DNA of 42,978 nt from Thiohalocapsa sp. (GTDB lineage: Bacteria; Pseudomonadota; Gammaproteobacteria; Chromatiales; Chromatiaceae): the NCBI GenBank assembly GCA_028277725.1, contig JANQFX010000014.1, positions 1 through 42,978 on the forward strand, read 5' to 3'. Both the position numbers and the translations under genes were made by a program. Positions 1-9,703 of the stretch are shown here, piece after piece (the first letter of the stretch is position 1; each line of letters begins with the position of its first letter). The notes below the pieces were generated by a model. That model did not search any database. It worked only from the letters and a program-made list of their open reading frames with translations, and had not been told where the DNA came from.

Positions 1-1
1 C

Positions 2-79
2 AAACACGGTTTCCTCAAACCGGCCTCGCCAGCGCTCTATGAGCGCGAGCTGCGGCCACTGTTGATGGCCTACCTTTGA
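2..79 (+). CDS. C-terminal end of an unidentified protein (truncated by window edge)
   Basis: An open frame enters from the left edge and stops at TGA 77-79. Only 25 residues are visible, ending in ERELRPLLMAYL, which suggests a terminal helix. No family can be recognised from so little. The same frame stays open after the stop and runs into the LOV ORF at 128, so this could be the separate upstream gene or the N-terminal half of one protein interrupted by a stop. A GAGGGAGG stretch at 78-85 looks like a ribosome binding site but has no good start codon at normal spacing. Confidence 0.35.
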   Translation, partial: KHGFLKPASPALYERELRPLLMAYL

Positions 80-127
80 GGGAGGCCGGACACCGTTGCG
101 GACAAAGACTCCGGCCTGATTCCCTTT

Positions 128-547
128 GTGCTATCGCAGATCCTGGACACGGTGGTCACCGGGATTACCCTGTCCGACCCCGACCAACCCGATAATCCGA
201 TGGTCTACGCCAACGCGGCCTTCGAGATGATCACGGGCTACGAGCAGCATGAGATCATCGGACGCAACTGCCGGTTCCTGCAGGGCGACGACCGCGATCA
301 GCCGGAGATCGAGCGCATTCGGGAAGCGCTGCGCACCGACCAGCCGGTCACGGTCACGCTGCGTAACTACAAGAAGGACGGGACGCTCTTCTACAACCGC
401 TTCTCCATCCGCCCGCTGTTCGATTCGAATGGTCGGGTGATCTACTACCTCGGCGTGCAGTATGACGTCACCGAGCAGGTCCGCGCCAACGAAGAGCTGG
501 CCCGGCTCAATGCCCTCTTGGAATCGACTGAGGGAACACGCGTCTAG
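128..547 (+). CDS. Short LOV (PAS-type flavin photosensor) domain protein
   Basis: A 139-residue protein that is almost entirely one LOV domain, the blue-light sensor that binds FMN and forms a cysteinyl adduct on illumination. The diagnostic motif GRNCRFLQG lies at residues 45-53 with the photoactive cysteine at 48. The flavin-contacting Asn80 (in LRNYKKDG), Asn90 (FYNRF) and Gln111 (YLGVQYDV) are all present. The N-terminus is very short, and a short helical linker (about 113-133) follows the DVTEQ end of the domain. There is no output domain, so it either works as a stand-alone short LOV protein or is the N-terminal fragment of a larger sensor. The start is GTG with no clear ribosome binding site; the frame is open upstream to the TGA at 77-79. 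Domain identity is very secure; the gene boundaries are not. Confidence 0.9.
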   Translation: MLSQILDTVVTGITLSDPDQPDNPMVYANAAFEMITGYEQHEIIGRNCRFLQGDDRDQPEIERIREALRTDQPVTVTLRNYKKDGTLFYNRFSIRPLFDSNGRVIYYLGVQYDVTEQVRANEELARLNALLESTEGTRV

Positions 548-585
548 CGTACGGCGATCAGACCGACAGCAAAGCGACCGGAACG

Positions 586-696
586 ATGCGAAGGTGCTTC
601 TGTGGATTAGCGACGTTCTGGCTGTTGCTGACTCCAGGGCTCGTTGCGGCCCAGCAGCAGATCGAGCATCTGCTCAGCGCCGAATCGACGACATGA
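586..696 (+). pseudogene. Signal-peptide remnant of a secreted protein
   Basis: A 36-codon frame starting at ATG 586 encodes a classic export signal: MRRC, then a hydrophobic core (FCGLATFWLLLTPGLV), an AA/Q cleavage region, and a polar QQQIEHLLSA before TGA at 694. Just before the stop, the neighbouring frame continues as RRIDDMIVPAVEKVEGL and ends at 740, as expected if a one-base change broke a longer coiled-coil-like secreted protein. It could also be a genuine tiny peptide. The rest of the 548-755 spacer shows nothing else. No family is assigned. Confidence 0.35.
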
Positions 697-755
697 TCGT
701 GCCGGCGGTGGAGAAAGTAGAGGGACTGAGCGCGTTGTAGAGATTGTCGCTGCAC

Positions 756-3125
756 CTAGGACGGATGGGGTCGCTGACCTCGCCATATCAGCTTCCCCCA
801 TTCGCCGGCCTGGCCTAGTAGGATTCTAGGTTTGCCTCCGGTGTCATCGACGATTAAGTCGGCTGGTCGCGCGGCGACGGACAGGTTTAGCTCGTATGAA
901 GGCGCGCGGACCCTGGTAGCGTTCACCAATCGTAACGATAGAGCCCCGGAGGCGAACGCGCGTAGGTGAAGCAATTCGCCATCGAAGTCGATCCCCCAAA
1001 CGGAGGCGCTGCTATTCGGTATGTCTGGACTGGTCCGAACCAGTAGCATGTCGACGACGTCGCTACCAACGACCTTCAGCGCGAGGGCTGGTTCTGCTGT
1101 CTGCAAATCCACGAGTTGGTACGGTGGACCTGGTGCGGATCCCTCTTCTGACTGACCGCAGACCACCCATGCCCCGTGCCGTCGATCGACTCGATACCTG
1201 AGTTGCGGTGCCGGAGAGAATCTACCGTAGCCCCTGGACACCCAACCTCCGAGCGGGCTCCTGCTTCCGGTGAGCACTGAGGTCGATCGGCCGTCGCTGG
1301 TGGAGAGCCAGACGCGCTTCCCCGCGAATTCTGCTCGGACTGTGCTGGATAATGCCCCGGCGATCTCACTTCCACTCGGAAACTGAAAAGCGGCCCAAGC
1401 ATTACCCTGCAGGGCCGTGGAGGGGTAGTCGTCGTAGATGATCCAGTAGTCTCCCGGGATCTGTATCACGCCACGGGTGTAGCCGTTGTAGGCATTGCCG
1501 GAATGCACTGTCCCCTCTATCCAACTCAGGTCGGGCCGGTGAGCATACTTGCCGAGGTGAACACGGCAGTTCAAGTCGCTAGACCGGTACGAGCGGGTGA
1601 TAGGTTCAAGCGGATCATGGTCTGCTATCGTCAGGGAATTATGCGAATCTGGCCCCAGAAAGTAGCGCCGCCAGGCAGGCTCAGATTTGGGCGTGCCCAA
1701 GAGATAAGTCCCGGTGCCAGAGTCGGTTACAACGCAGACGTCGTCGACCCGCAGATGCACACTCAATAGGTTCGCGGGCATGTGTCCGGCGCAGACGGGC
1801 ACCCCCGGAGCGGGGCCTGTACGGAAGATCAATTCGTGACGTGCGTCCCTAAGAACATAGAAGCCACCCTGATGGTATGCGCTGAGGCGTGACGCCTCAG
1901 CTGTATGGTCCGACGGAGCGCAAAGCTCGCCGCCGAGAAGCCAGAAGGCTCGCTCGACACTCGGGTCACCGGGGGGTGCGGGCGCTAGATCTGGTTCGAA
2001 TAGGGCCCGCAGGAGCTCACGATTTCCTCCGATGGACCAGGCGCCACCGACGTCAAGGGGAAATACTGGGTCTTCTGTCGTGTCGCCCAACGCGAGAGGC
2101 TCGCCTTGATTACCATGGATATCGGCTTGAAGACGCAACATGCGATGAGCGCGATCCTGCACCCAGTCGGCAACCTTTAGGCCGTTGCGGCGCTGCAGCA
2201 GCAGGTAGGCGCAAACCAACTCTGTTGCAAACTCGTGGTAGTGGACGGAATGCTCGAAGCTGGATCCATCCGTATGGATTTGTCGCTCGAGCTCGACGAG
2301 CCAGCCGTTCTCGTGGTCACGTTCCGATTCCCCGGGTGCGAGAAACTCAGGAAAAAGAAACTCGATGTACCATCCGATGAACCAGTCCGCTAGCAGGTGG
2401 TTATTGGGAAACTCCTGCCCCATTGTCCGCAAGAGGAAGCGGGCATCCGAAAAGAGGATGCGAAGCAGTAGCGCCTCGTTCTCCCAGTCGACATCGCTCA
2501 AGCGATCGGCCGGTTTAGCGCTAAGACATGACCAAACCCAGCTCAGGGAAAGGAAGCGTTGGGTGACGACGAGCTTGGTCGCGTAAGCGACTTCTGCTCT
2601 ATCTTGCTGGGCGAAGCGAACCCAAGCTGCCAAAATCCCGTTCAAGCGAGATGTCATGACGGGGTCGTACCAAGAGGCGAGGGCGAGTTGTGGAGCGAAC
2701 GCGAACCGGTGGGGTCTGTAGGTGTAGACCGCGTCTTCTCCAACACCTGGAGCGATGCTCCCCCAGGGAAACTGCGCGCTCATCGGCTCGACTCGACGGC
2801 AGTACACATCAAGCCCATGTTCCGTATCCCGATTGGCCCGCTCAAGGGTGCGTTTTACCCAGTGCGGCCTCTCTTGGAGATTCTGCTCAACGAGTCTGGT
2901 GAAACGGGCTGGTGAGGCGAAGAAGTCTTTGGCGCCTGAGCGCTGACGAAAAAGGCTCGGCAGCGTCGCGGCCGGTGATGGAGTCTTTGCCGAAGAGGAT
3001 TTGCTCGCGCCTTGACTGAGGGCGGTCAAGTGATTCGGAAGTGCCAGGGGCTCGAGTGGTGGGCGGTAGCGATTTCGTTGCGCTCGCCAGCCATAGTACG
3101 CGCGCCTGAGGAAACTCTCAATCAT
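756..3125 (-). CDS. Heparinase II/III family protein
   Basis: A protein of about 789 residues resembling polysaccharide lyases of the heparinase II/III class, which cleave or modify acidic glycans. An alpha-helical toroid-like N-terminal part contains DGSSFEHSVHYHEF (around residues 285-298), matching the conserved family segment with catalytic Tyr/His. The C-terminal beta-sheet domain begins around residue 425 (YHQGGFYVLRD) and contains DSGTGTYL and RYFLGPDSHNSLTI. The usual GHxHAD motif is replaced by GHMPAN near residue 447, so one metal or catalytic histidine seems lost and lyase activity is uncertain. An upstream start at 3212 exists, but ATG 3125 is preferred: it overlaps the stop of the preceding glycosyltransferase as ATGA and has an AAAAGG ribosome binding site. 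No signal peptide is obvious. Genes of this family often sit in exopolysaccharide clusters, as here. Confidence 0.82.
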   Translation of the reverse strand: MIESFLRRAYYGWRAQRNRYRPPLEPLALPNHLTALSQGASKSSSAKTPSPAATLPSLFRQRSGAKDFFASPARFTRLVEQNLQERPHWVKRTLERANRDTEHGLDVYCRRVEPMSAQFPWGSIAPGVGEDAVYTYRPHRFAFAPQLALASWYDPVMTSRLNGILAAWVRFAQQDRAEVAYATKLVVTQRFLSLSWVWSCLSAKPADRLSDVDWENEALLLRILFSDARFLLRTMGQEFPNNHLLADWFIGWYIEFLFPEFLAPGESERDHENGWLVELERQIHTDGSSFEHSVHYHEFATELVCAYLLLQRRNGLKVADWVQDRAHRMLRLQADIHGNQGEPLALGDTTEDPVFPLDVGGAWSIGGNRELLRALFEPDLAPAPPGDPSVERAFWLLGGELCAPSDHTAEASRLSAYHQGGFYVLRDARHELIFRTGPAPGVPVCAGHMPANLLSVHLRVDDVCVVTDSGTGTYLLGTPKSEPAWRRYFLGPDSHNSLTIADHDPLEPITRSYRSSDLNCRVHLGKYAHRPDLSWIEGTVHSGNAYNGYTRGVIQIPGDYWIIYDDYPSTALQGNAWAAFQFPSGSEIAGALSSTVRAEFAGKRVWLSTSDGRSTSVLTGSRSPLGGWVSRGYGRFSPAPQLRYRVDRRHGAWVVCGQSEEGSAPGPPYQLVDLQTAEPALALKVVGSDVVDMLLVRTSPDIPNSSASVWGIDFDGELLHLRAFASGALSLRLVNATRVRAPSYELNLSVAARPADLIVDDTGGKPRILLGQAGEWGKLIWRGQRPHPS

Positions 3126-4093
3126 GACCTTTTTCGGCTCGCGCCTTCGCTGCCCAGAATGAAACGTGTTGCAAACGTTCTGGCGAGGTTGAGCCAAATC
3201 TTGAGTTGCCATGGCTCGTACTTCATTGCCTGCAAGAAAGCTCGCATCGCAACGTCACGGTCCCCCCCGCGAAAAGCGTGAAGGTAGCCGAACTCCAACC
3301 AGTAGGTCATTAGCGAGTGATTTGTCTGCCATTCCGGCGTGATGCGGCCGTCCGGCCCTTTACCGCCCCATCTATCCAACGTTCTTTCGAGAATCCGGGC
3401 GCGATAATTGACTGGACGGAGTGTTGTGCTGATACTGCCTTGGCGTTTGGATATCACAGCGAGCTTATCGCATAGCTTTGCGATTCGAGTCTCGCGGGAG
3501 GCGCGTAGCCACATGTCGTAGTCTTGCCCCTGTGGTAGCGACTCGTCGAAACCTCCCAATTGGTCGAAAAGGCTCCGGCGCATCATGACTGAGATCGTGG
3601 TCATAATGGAGTCGAACAACAGTTCGTTGTATAGCCAGCCGTCCATGCATGTGGCCAAGTCTGGCTTGGTGTGCCGATGTCGAAGTCGCTTGATGTCCGC
3701 ACGCAGTGTCTTGTCTTTCTCGGTTTCCGACATGGAGACGTCCCAGTCGTGAAAGACAAGAGCGGTATCCGGGTGGTGCTCGAGATAGGCGACCTGCGCT
3801 ACCAGCTTGCCGGGCAGCCAGAAATCATCTGAATCGAGGAAGGCGACGAGCTCTCCCGTCGACGCGCGAACACCGTTGTTTCGTGCAGCCGCAGGGCCCG
3901 CATTTTCTTGGCGGATCAGCTTGACCTGTTGATCGTAGTTGGCGATCAACTCGGCGGTGTTGTCCGTTGATCCGTCGTCGACGACAATGACTTCCTTGTT
4001 CGGATAGTCTTGCACTAGGACGGAGTCGATCGCGTCGGCGACGAAGCGCGCCGAGTTATAGGTTGGGATGATGACCGAGACCTTTGGGGCCAT
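3122..4093 (-). CDS. Family 2 glycosyltransferase
   Basis: A 323-residue GT-A fold glycosyltransferase that transfers a sugar from a nucleotide-sugar donor during surface glycan assembly in the cytoplasm. The N-terminus is typical of the family: VSVIIPTYNSARFVADAI at 5-22, then EVIVVDDGSTDNT at 34-46 (the DD binds the nucleotide), NAGPAAARNNG, and the DxD-type metal motif LDSDD at 86-90. A second conserved area, LPQGQDYDMWLRA, lies around residue 200. The C-terminal third is helical and specific to this protein. It is translationally coupled to the heparinase-like gene (ATGA overlap at 3122-3125) and lies 45 bases after the sulfotransferase gene, so the three probably form one transcript. Donor and acceptor cannot be told. 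Confidence 0.9.
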   Translation of the reverse strand: MAPKVSVIIPTYNSARFVADAIDSVLVQDYPNKEVIVVDDGSTDNTAELIANYDQQVKLIRQENAGPAAARNNGVRASTGELVAFLDSDDFWLPGKLVAQVAYLEHHPDTALVFHDWDVSMSETEKDKTLRADIKRLRHRHTKPDLATCMDGWLYNELLFDSIMTTISVMMRRSLFDQLGGFDESLPQGQDYDMWLRASRETRIAKLCDKLAVISKRQGSISTTLRPVNYRARILERTLDRWGGKGPDGRITPEWQTNHSLMTYWLEFGYLHAFRGGDRDVAMRAFLQAMKYEPWQLKIWLNLARTFATRFILGSEGASRKRS

Positions 4094-4138
4094 AACGAAT
4101 GTCGCCGTCCGATGATATGGAGGAGGGTCGACCGGCAG

Positions 4139-5044
4139 TCATCGCCGCCATGCAGCGAGGTCACGACCGATCAAATGCTCTAATCGCGACAGGTCTTCTT
4201 CGAATAGTGCTGTCAGTTGTGAGCGATGGGCGTCGTCGAGCGTCTCTTTGGCGCCAGTATTGATGGTGATGGTTCGGTGCTTCAGGCGACTGATCTGTTC
4301 GCGCGTCAGCCCGACCGAGCGCATCAAACCTTTCACGATATCCTTGGCGTAGCTCTCGTTCGTCAGAAAGCGATTGAGGCCGGAGTGGCGGATGGAAACC
4401 CCAGGGTTTTCGATACGCGTTTCGGGTTGAAATCCCGTGTCCGCACCGAGGAATCCGTATAGGTCGCGGATCAATTCGGCCTCGTCGTCGCACAAATCGT
4501 CGAACAGGTAGATGCGCACTCTTCTGAACGCACGGCGGAACGCTTCCACTTGCTCTGCGTACAGACCAACGCGCACGTAATGCCAGTTCCACGACCAGCC
4601 TTGTTCGATACGCGACTGTTCTCGTGCGAGGGCCTGTGCGAAACTTGCGTCCCGTGTCGTTCCGGCTTTGACGTGGTGCTTGTAATGCGAGAATGCGCGT
4701 GCCCTGGGGTCTCGCAGGATGATGACTATGGGTATACTGGAGCCGAGGTGTTTTAGAATGTTTGGAATACTGCGTTGGTGATAATAGAGATAGTCATGCG
4801 AGACGTCTCCGCGCAAGGACGACTGCTCGGCAGGTGCAAACAGGACTTTGTACTCGGCTACTGAATGAATCGCTGCTTTATTGATTTCCTGGTCGTTGCG
4901 CGGACCGGTGAAAAGGGGAAGGTCGGAGAAGAAGTAACACTCTTTCTTATCCGGGATGAAGATTTGCGGATGCTGGTTGAGATAATGGAATAGAGAGGTC
5001 GTGCCGCACTTCGCGGCACCGACAACCAGAAAGTTAGGGAGCAT
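4139..5044 (-). CDS. Sulfotransferase domain protein
   Basis: A 301-residue PAPS-dependent sulfotransferase. The 5'-phosphosulfate loop GAAKCGTTSLF is at residues 9-19, at the very N-terminus as usual for the heparan N-deacetylase/sulfotransferase-like branch. The 3'-phosphate binding segment is IVIILRDPRARAFSHY (about 106-121), with Arg111 and Ser119. KKECYFFSD near residue 35 also fits this branch. It would transfer sulfate from PAPS to a carbohydrate or lipid. As first gene of a three-gene set with a glycosyltransferase and a heparinase-like protein, a role in making a sulfated surface polysaccharide is a reasonable inference. The ATG at 5044 has no strong ribosome binding site. Confidence 0.9.
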   Translation of the reverse strand: MLPNFLVVGAAKCGTTSLFHYLNQHPQIFIPDKKECYFFSDLPLFTGPRNDQEINKAAIHSVAEYKVLFAPAEQSSLRGDVSHDYLYYHQRSIPNILKHLGSSIPIVIILRDPRARAFSHYKHHVKAGTTRDASFAQALAREQSRIEQGWSWNWHYVRVGLYAEQVEAFRRAFRRVRIYLFDDLCDDEAELIRDLYGFLGADTGFQPETRIENPGVSIRHSGLNRFLTNESYAKDIVKGLMRSVGLTREQISRLKHRTITINTGAKETLDDAHRSQLTALFEEDLSRLEHLIGRDLAAWRR

Positions 5045-5450
5045 ACAACTATCTCATGTCCCTTGGTGGAGGGCTAGGTTGGCGGCCGCGAGGATTAACG
5101 GCATGGCCTGCGGGCGATGTGGATATGAGCAGTGCAGGCGCGGGCTACGAGGCTGCAAATATACTGCTGGTCCGCGGGTCGTCGCAACCGGGTGGCTGTT
5201 GTGTTGATCGAGGGGCAGGGGGCTGGAGGTGCTTCGGAAGGGAGTGTGCGTTGGGCAACGATCTCATCGAGAGGGCAGGGGCTGCAACGGATTGGCGAGT
5301 GAGTTCACTGGCGAATGTGCGGAGATTTGAGTGAGCCCGGTGCGGGGTATTGGAGCGGAATCGGTGCGCGTGTATTGCGACGGCCCGCGCGGCCGAGCCG
5401 TGTGAGATGGGTTAGAATTCTCCCCGCAGCCAGTTCTTGGAAACCTGTCA
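5045..5450. other. Spacer with divergent 5' regions, no supported gene
   Basis: About 400 bases between the sulfotransferase start (-) and the small secreted protein (+). It must hold the promoters of both units, but no convincing -35/-10 pair was found. A TAGAAT box at 5413-5418 could serve the plus-strand gene, though no -35 box sits at proper spacing. Small open frames here have no protein-like character. Confidence 0.4.
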
Positions 5451-5864
5451 ATGCGGCGACCAGTCAGATTGATCACCCGGATGCGGACAGCAGTCGTTCG
5501 GCTGTTTCTGCCGGCGCTTGTTGTGGCGCTTGCGGCTGTGCCGCGGCTCGTGGCGGCTCAGGCGGACGCGGAGGCACCTGGAGTGGTCGGTGAGCCGACG
5601 GAGGACGATATCCGATCAGCCTATGCCGCAACGCTGGAGACGGTGAACAGGGGGACGCTGGAGCGGTTGGGCGAGGCCGACGGGGCGGCCTTGTTGCTGG
5701 CGCTGGAGGACTTGACCAAGCTAGGGTGCCGGGGCATGAGTCGGGCCGGCGTGCATTACGACTGTCGGGTGCAACGACGGGTGAAGCGCGGCGACGACAA
5801 GCCCGTGACGGACGTCGTTCAGCTCTGGCTCTCGCATGACGGTGCAGAGTGGGTCGCGCGCTGA
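5451..5864 (+). CDS. Small secreted protein of unknown function
   Basis: A 137-residue protein with a strong N-terminal signal peptide: an Arg-rich n-region, the hydrophobic stretch LFLPALVVALAAVPRLV, and cleavage after VAAQA, leaving a mature domain of about 95 residues. Two cysteines (LGCRG and HYDCRV) could form a periplasmic disulfide. An inner ATG at 5481 would give a more typical signal peptide (MRTAVVRLF); neither start has a good ribosome binding site. It ends 33 bases before the convergent proB stop. I do not recognise the mature domain. The continuous frame, signal sequence and balanced composition support a real gene. Confidence 0.6.
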   Translation: MRRPVRLITRMRTAVVRLFLPALVVALAAVPRLVAAQADAEAPGVVGEPTEDDIRSAYAATLETVNRGTLERLGEADGAALLLALEDLTKLGCRGMSRAGVHYDCRVQRRVKRGDDKPVTDVVQLWLSHDGAEWVAR

Positions 5865-5897
5865 TGCTAGGCGCCAGCGCACCATGGTCTTTCGGGT

Positions 5898-7025
5898 TCA
5901 GACCAGGACGAGATTGTCCCGGTGGATCATCTCTTCGTCGTCGATGTAGCCCAATACCGATTCGAAGGCGCCGCTGGGCAACCCCTTGATCCGGATTGCA
6001 TCCTTGGCGTCGTAATTGACCAGCCCGCGTGCAATCTCCCGGCCTTGAGCATCCACGCAGGCGACGACTTCGCCGCGTGCGAAGTGGCCATAGACCTTTG
6101 TGACGCCGACGGCGAGGAGGCTGCGGCCGCGCTCGCGGAGTGCGCGCACCGCGCCGTCGTCGATTTCGAGGCGACCGGTCACGGTGAGGTGCCCGGCGAG
6201 CCAGCGCTTGCGCGCCGCCTCCGGCCCCTGGGTCGGTGTCAGCAGCGTGCCGACGGACTCCCCCGCGGCGATTGCCGCCAGACTGCCTGGCCGTCGGCCT
6301 GGTGCGATGATGGTCGCGCAACCCGACCGTGCCGCCAGCCGCGCGGCGCGCAGCTTGGTGGTCATGCCGCCGGTGCCGAGGCCGCCGGTGCTGCCGCCGG
6401 CGGCCGCGTCCAGACCCGGGTCGTCGACCCGCGCCTCCGTGATGAGCGTGGCGTGCGGGTCGATGGATGGATTGGCCGAGAAGAGGCCGTCTTGGTCCGT
6501 GAGTAGGACCAGTACCTCGGCTTCGACCAGATTGGCCACGAGGGCTGCTAGCGTGTCGTTGTCTCCGAAACGTAATTCTTCGGTTGCGACCGTGTCGTTC
6601 TCGTTGACCACGGGTATCACGCCCATGGACAAGAGTGTACGCAGCGTGCTGCGGGCGTAGAGATAGCGCTTGCGGTTGGCGAGGTCGTCGCGGGTCAGCA
6701 GCACCTGCGCCGTGTGTCGCCCGTGGGAGGAGAAGCCGTGTTCATAGGCCCGGACCAGGCCCATCTGACCGATGGCCGCCGCGGCTTGCAGTTCGTGTAG
6801 TGTCTTGGGGCGCTGCTGCCACCCCATGCAGGCCATGCCCTGGGCGACGGAGCCGGAGGAGACCAGGACGATCTCTCGCCCGGCTGCACCGAGTGCCGCC
6901 ATCTGCTCGATCCAGGGCGCGAGGATGCGCTGGTCCAGGCCGGCGCCGTCGCGCGTCAACAGGGCGCTGCCGATCTTGATGATCCAGCGACGAGTGTCGG
7001 GTAGCTGGAGGCGTTGCACGGTCAT
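5898..7025 (-). CDS. proB: Glutamate 5-kinase
   Basis: A 375-residue ProB, which phosphorylates L-glutamate to gamma-glutamyl phosphate in the first step of proline synthesis. The amino-acid kinase domain occupies residues 1 to about 260: [10 protein letters not shown] near 14-23 (phosphate binding), [11 protein letters not shown] near 54-64, [18 protein letters not shown] near 145-162, and GTGGMTTKL near 215-223. A C-terminal PUA domain (about 280-365) contains [17 protein letters not shown]. Length and domain order match the long bacterial form regulated by proline. It follows obgE by 43 bases and is probably co-transcribed with it, a common gammaproteobacterial arrangement. Confidence 0.96.
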   Translation of the reverse strand: MTVQRLQLPDTRRWIIKIGSALLTRDGAGLDQRILAPWIEQMAALGAAGREIVLVSSGSVAQGMACMGWQQRPKTLHELQAAAAIGQMGLVRAYEHGFSSHGRHTAQVLLTRDDLANRKRYLYARSTLRTLLSMGVIPVVNENDTVATEELRFGDNDTLAALVANLVEAEVLVLLTDQDGLFSANPSIDPHATLITEARVDDPGLDAAAGGSTGGLGTGGMTTKLRAARLAARSGCATIIAPGRRPGSLAAIAAGESVGTLLTPTQGPEAARKRWLAGHLTVTGRLEIDDGAVRALRERGRSLLAVGVTKVYGHFARGEVVACVDAQGREIARGLVNYDAKDAIRIKGLPSGAFESVLGYIDDEEMIHRDNLVLV

Positions 7026-7068
7026 GAGCGATGCGTCAGGGGTTGTTCGGAGGAACCAGAGTGCCGAT

Positions 7069-8310
<1,242 letters not shown>

Positions 8311-8443
8311 TCAGCGTCGGCCTACTGAGTTCCTGCACCGCTGCGTCGTGCTCACCGTTGCCGGAGTCAGCCGACGCATTGGCCGAGGTCGACCGGCATC
8401 GGGTCAACGACTTGCGGCGGGCGGCCGGTCCGGCCGAGGCGAC

Positions 8444-8710
8444 TCAGTTCGACTGGTCCGCGACCACGCTGACGAAGCGACGGTTGAGCGGGCCCTTGAT
8501 CTCGAACTTGACCTGTCCATCCGTCAGGGCAAAGAGCGTGTGGTCGCGCCCGAGGCCGACGTTGACGCCGTTGTGGTAACGCGTGCCGCGCTGGCGCACC
8601 AGGATGCTGCCGGCGGAGACGCTCTCGCCACCGAAGCGCTTCACGCCCAACCGTTTGGATTCCGAGTCGCGGCCGTTACGGGAACTACCGCCTGCCTTTT
8701 TGTGTGCCAT
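8444..8710 (-). CDS. rpmA: 50S ribosomal protein L27
   Basis: An 88-residue L27 whose N-terminal tail reaches the peptidyl transferase centre. The family start [15 protein letters not shown] follows the ATG at 8710, and [15 protein letters not shown] and [12 protein letters not shown] are diagnostic. The frame is open much further upstream (to 8827), but that part is the rplU 3' end in another frame. There is no N-terminal prosequence of the kind processed in Firmicutes. It starts 5 bases after the rplU stop, with GAGGG provided by the last rplU codons. Confidence 0.97.
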   Translation of the reverse strand: MAHKKAGGSSRNGRDSESKRLGVKRFGGESVSAGSILVRQRGTRYHNGVNVGLGRDHTLFALTDGQVKFEIKGPLNRRFVSVVADQSN

Positions 8711-8715
8711 GAGCC

Positions 8716-9099
8716 TTAACCCTCGTTGTCGCTCGTCTGCTCGGCGGGCTGTTCCGTCGATGCAGGCGCCGCCGACGTCGACGAGCCGCTTCCCGGGATA
8801 CCGAGGATGCGGAGCTCCGTGAACCACTGCCGATGTCCCTGATGCTTCATGTGGTGCTTGCGCCGGCGGAACTTGATGATCTTGACCTTGTCGTGGCGTC
8901 CATGGCCGGCGACTTCGGCCGAAACACTAGTGCCCTCGATGAAGGGCTTGCCAACACGGACCGAGTCGCCGTCGGCGATCATCAGGACACGATCCAGGTC
9001 GACCTTCGCGCCTGCTTCGGCGTCGAGCTTTTCGACCTTGACCTTATCGCCCTCGGCGACGCGGTATTGCTTCCCGCCCGTTTCGATGACTGCGTACAT
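8716..9099 (-). CDS. rplU: 50S ribosomal protein L21
   Basis: A 127-residue L21, which binds 23S rRNA. The canonical [14 protein letters not shown] begins at ATG 9099; an open extension to 9237 is non-homologous 5' leader. [15 protein letters not shown] near residue 85 is the conserved RNA-binding segment. The C-terminus carries an extra Ser/Ala/Glu-rich tail of about 20 residues (ending [12 protein letters not shown]) that many L21 proteins lack. It is the first gene of the rplU-rpmA unit. Confidence 0.97.
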   Translation of the reverse strand: MYAVIETGGKQYRVAEGDKVKVEKLDAEAGAKVDLDRVLMIADGDSVRVGKPFIEGTSVSAEVAGHGRHDKVKIIKFRRRKHHMKHQGHRQWFTELRILGIPGSGSSTSAAPASTEQPAEQTSDNEG

Positions 9100-9251
9100 A
9101 TCCGATAAACCAAGTGGTGTGCTGTCGAGTGTCCGTCTGCTCCGACGCCCGACGCGATCGTCGGTTTGCCGGCGCGCCACAACCCTGTCGCCTCGCAGCG
9201 ACCCAGAGGGCCGAGTCGGGCGGTGAGAAGATGTCACGCTAAAGACCCACC

Positions 9252-9281
9252 AGTATGCATCGCTCTGGTCGGTTGCGTCAA
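9252..9281 (-). promoter_or_regulatory. Sigma-70-type promoter of rplU
   Basis: On the minus strand TTGACG (9281-9276) is followed after 18 bases by CATACT (9257-9252). Transcription would begin near 9245, giving a leader of about 145 bases before rplU. Position and quality fit a strong ribosomal protein promoter. Confidence 0.65.
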
Positions 9282-9630
9282 GCCATCGCGCGACTGGCTG
9301 GCTGGGCCCGGGCCCCTGGCGTCGGGTGAGGGCGTTGAAGGCCGGTTGGTGGAGCGGCGAGCGATCGGTCGGCGCGGCGGTCGGGGATTCCAGAACTCCA
9401 CCAGGCTGATCACGAGTCCGTCAGGGCGAGCAGACGCCTCGAAGTCACTATCCGATCATGCTGATATCGTTGCTCCATGGTGGGGCTTTCGGCATGCCTC
9501 GACCGCGCTTTCGTACAGCTCTCCAGCCCGATGAGCGCGAGGCACCGTAGGCGCTTGTCGATGCGCCGGCAACAGCGCATGTCCGCTCAGCGCTGCTCGG
9601 TCCACGAGGACCTCGGACGAAGCAGACATG
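9282..9630. other. Spacer between bchE terminator and rplU promoter, no supported gene
   Basis: About 350 bases with no convincing gene. A 57-codon minus-strand frame from ATG 9629 has no recognisable features and overlaps the bchE terminator tail. The polyprenyl synthase gene that often lies divergent to rplU in gammaproteobacteria is absent. Confidence 0.4.
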
Positions 9631-9654
9631 AAAACGCCCCCTGATGGGGGCGTT
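9631..9654 (-). terminator. Rho-independent terminator after bchE
   Basis: A 9-bp stem (AACGCCCCC / GGGGGCGTT, 4-base loop TGAT) at 9633-9654, with a TTTTC tail on the minus strand. It lies about 50 bases after the bchE stop and isolates bchE from the ribosomal protein operon. Confidence 0.8.
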
Positions 9655-9703
9655 CTCGCTCGTGGAATGGGGTCGTCCGTACCCGCCCCCAATGACGCGG
9701 CCG

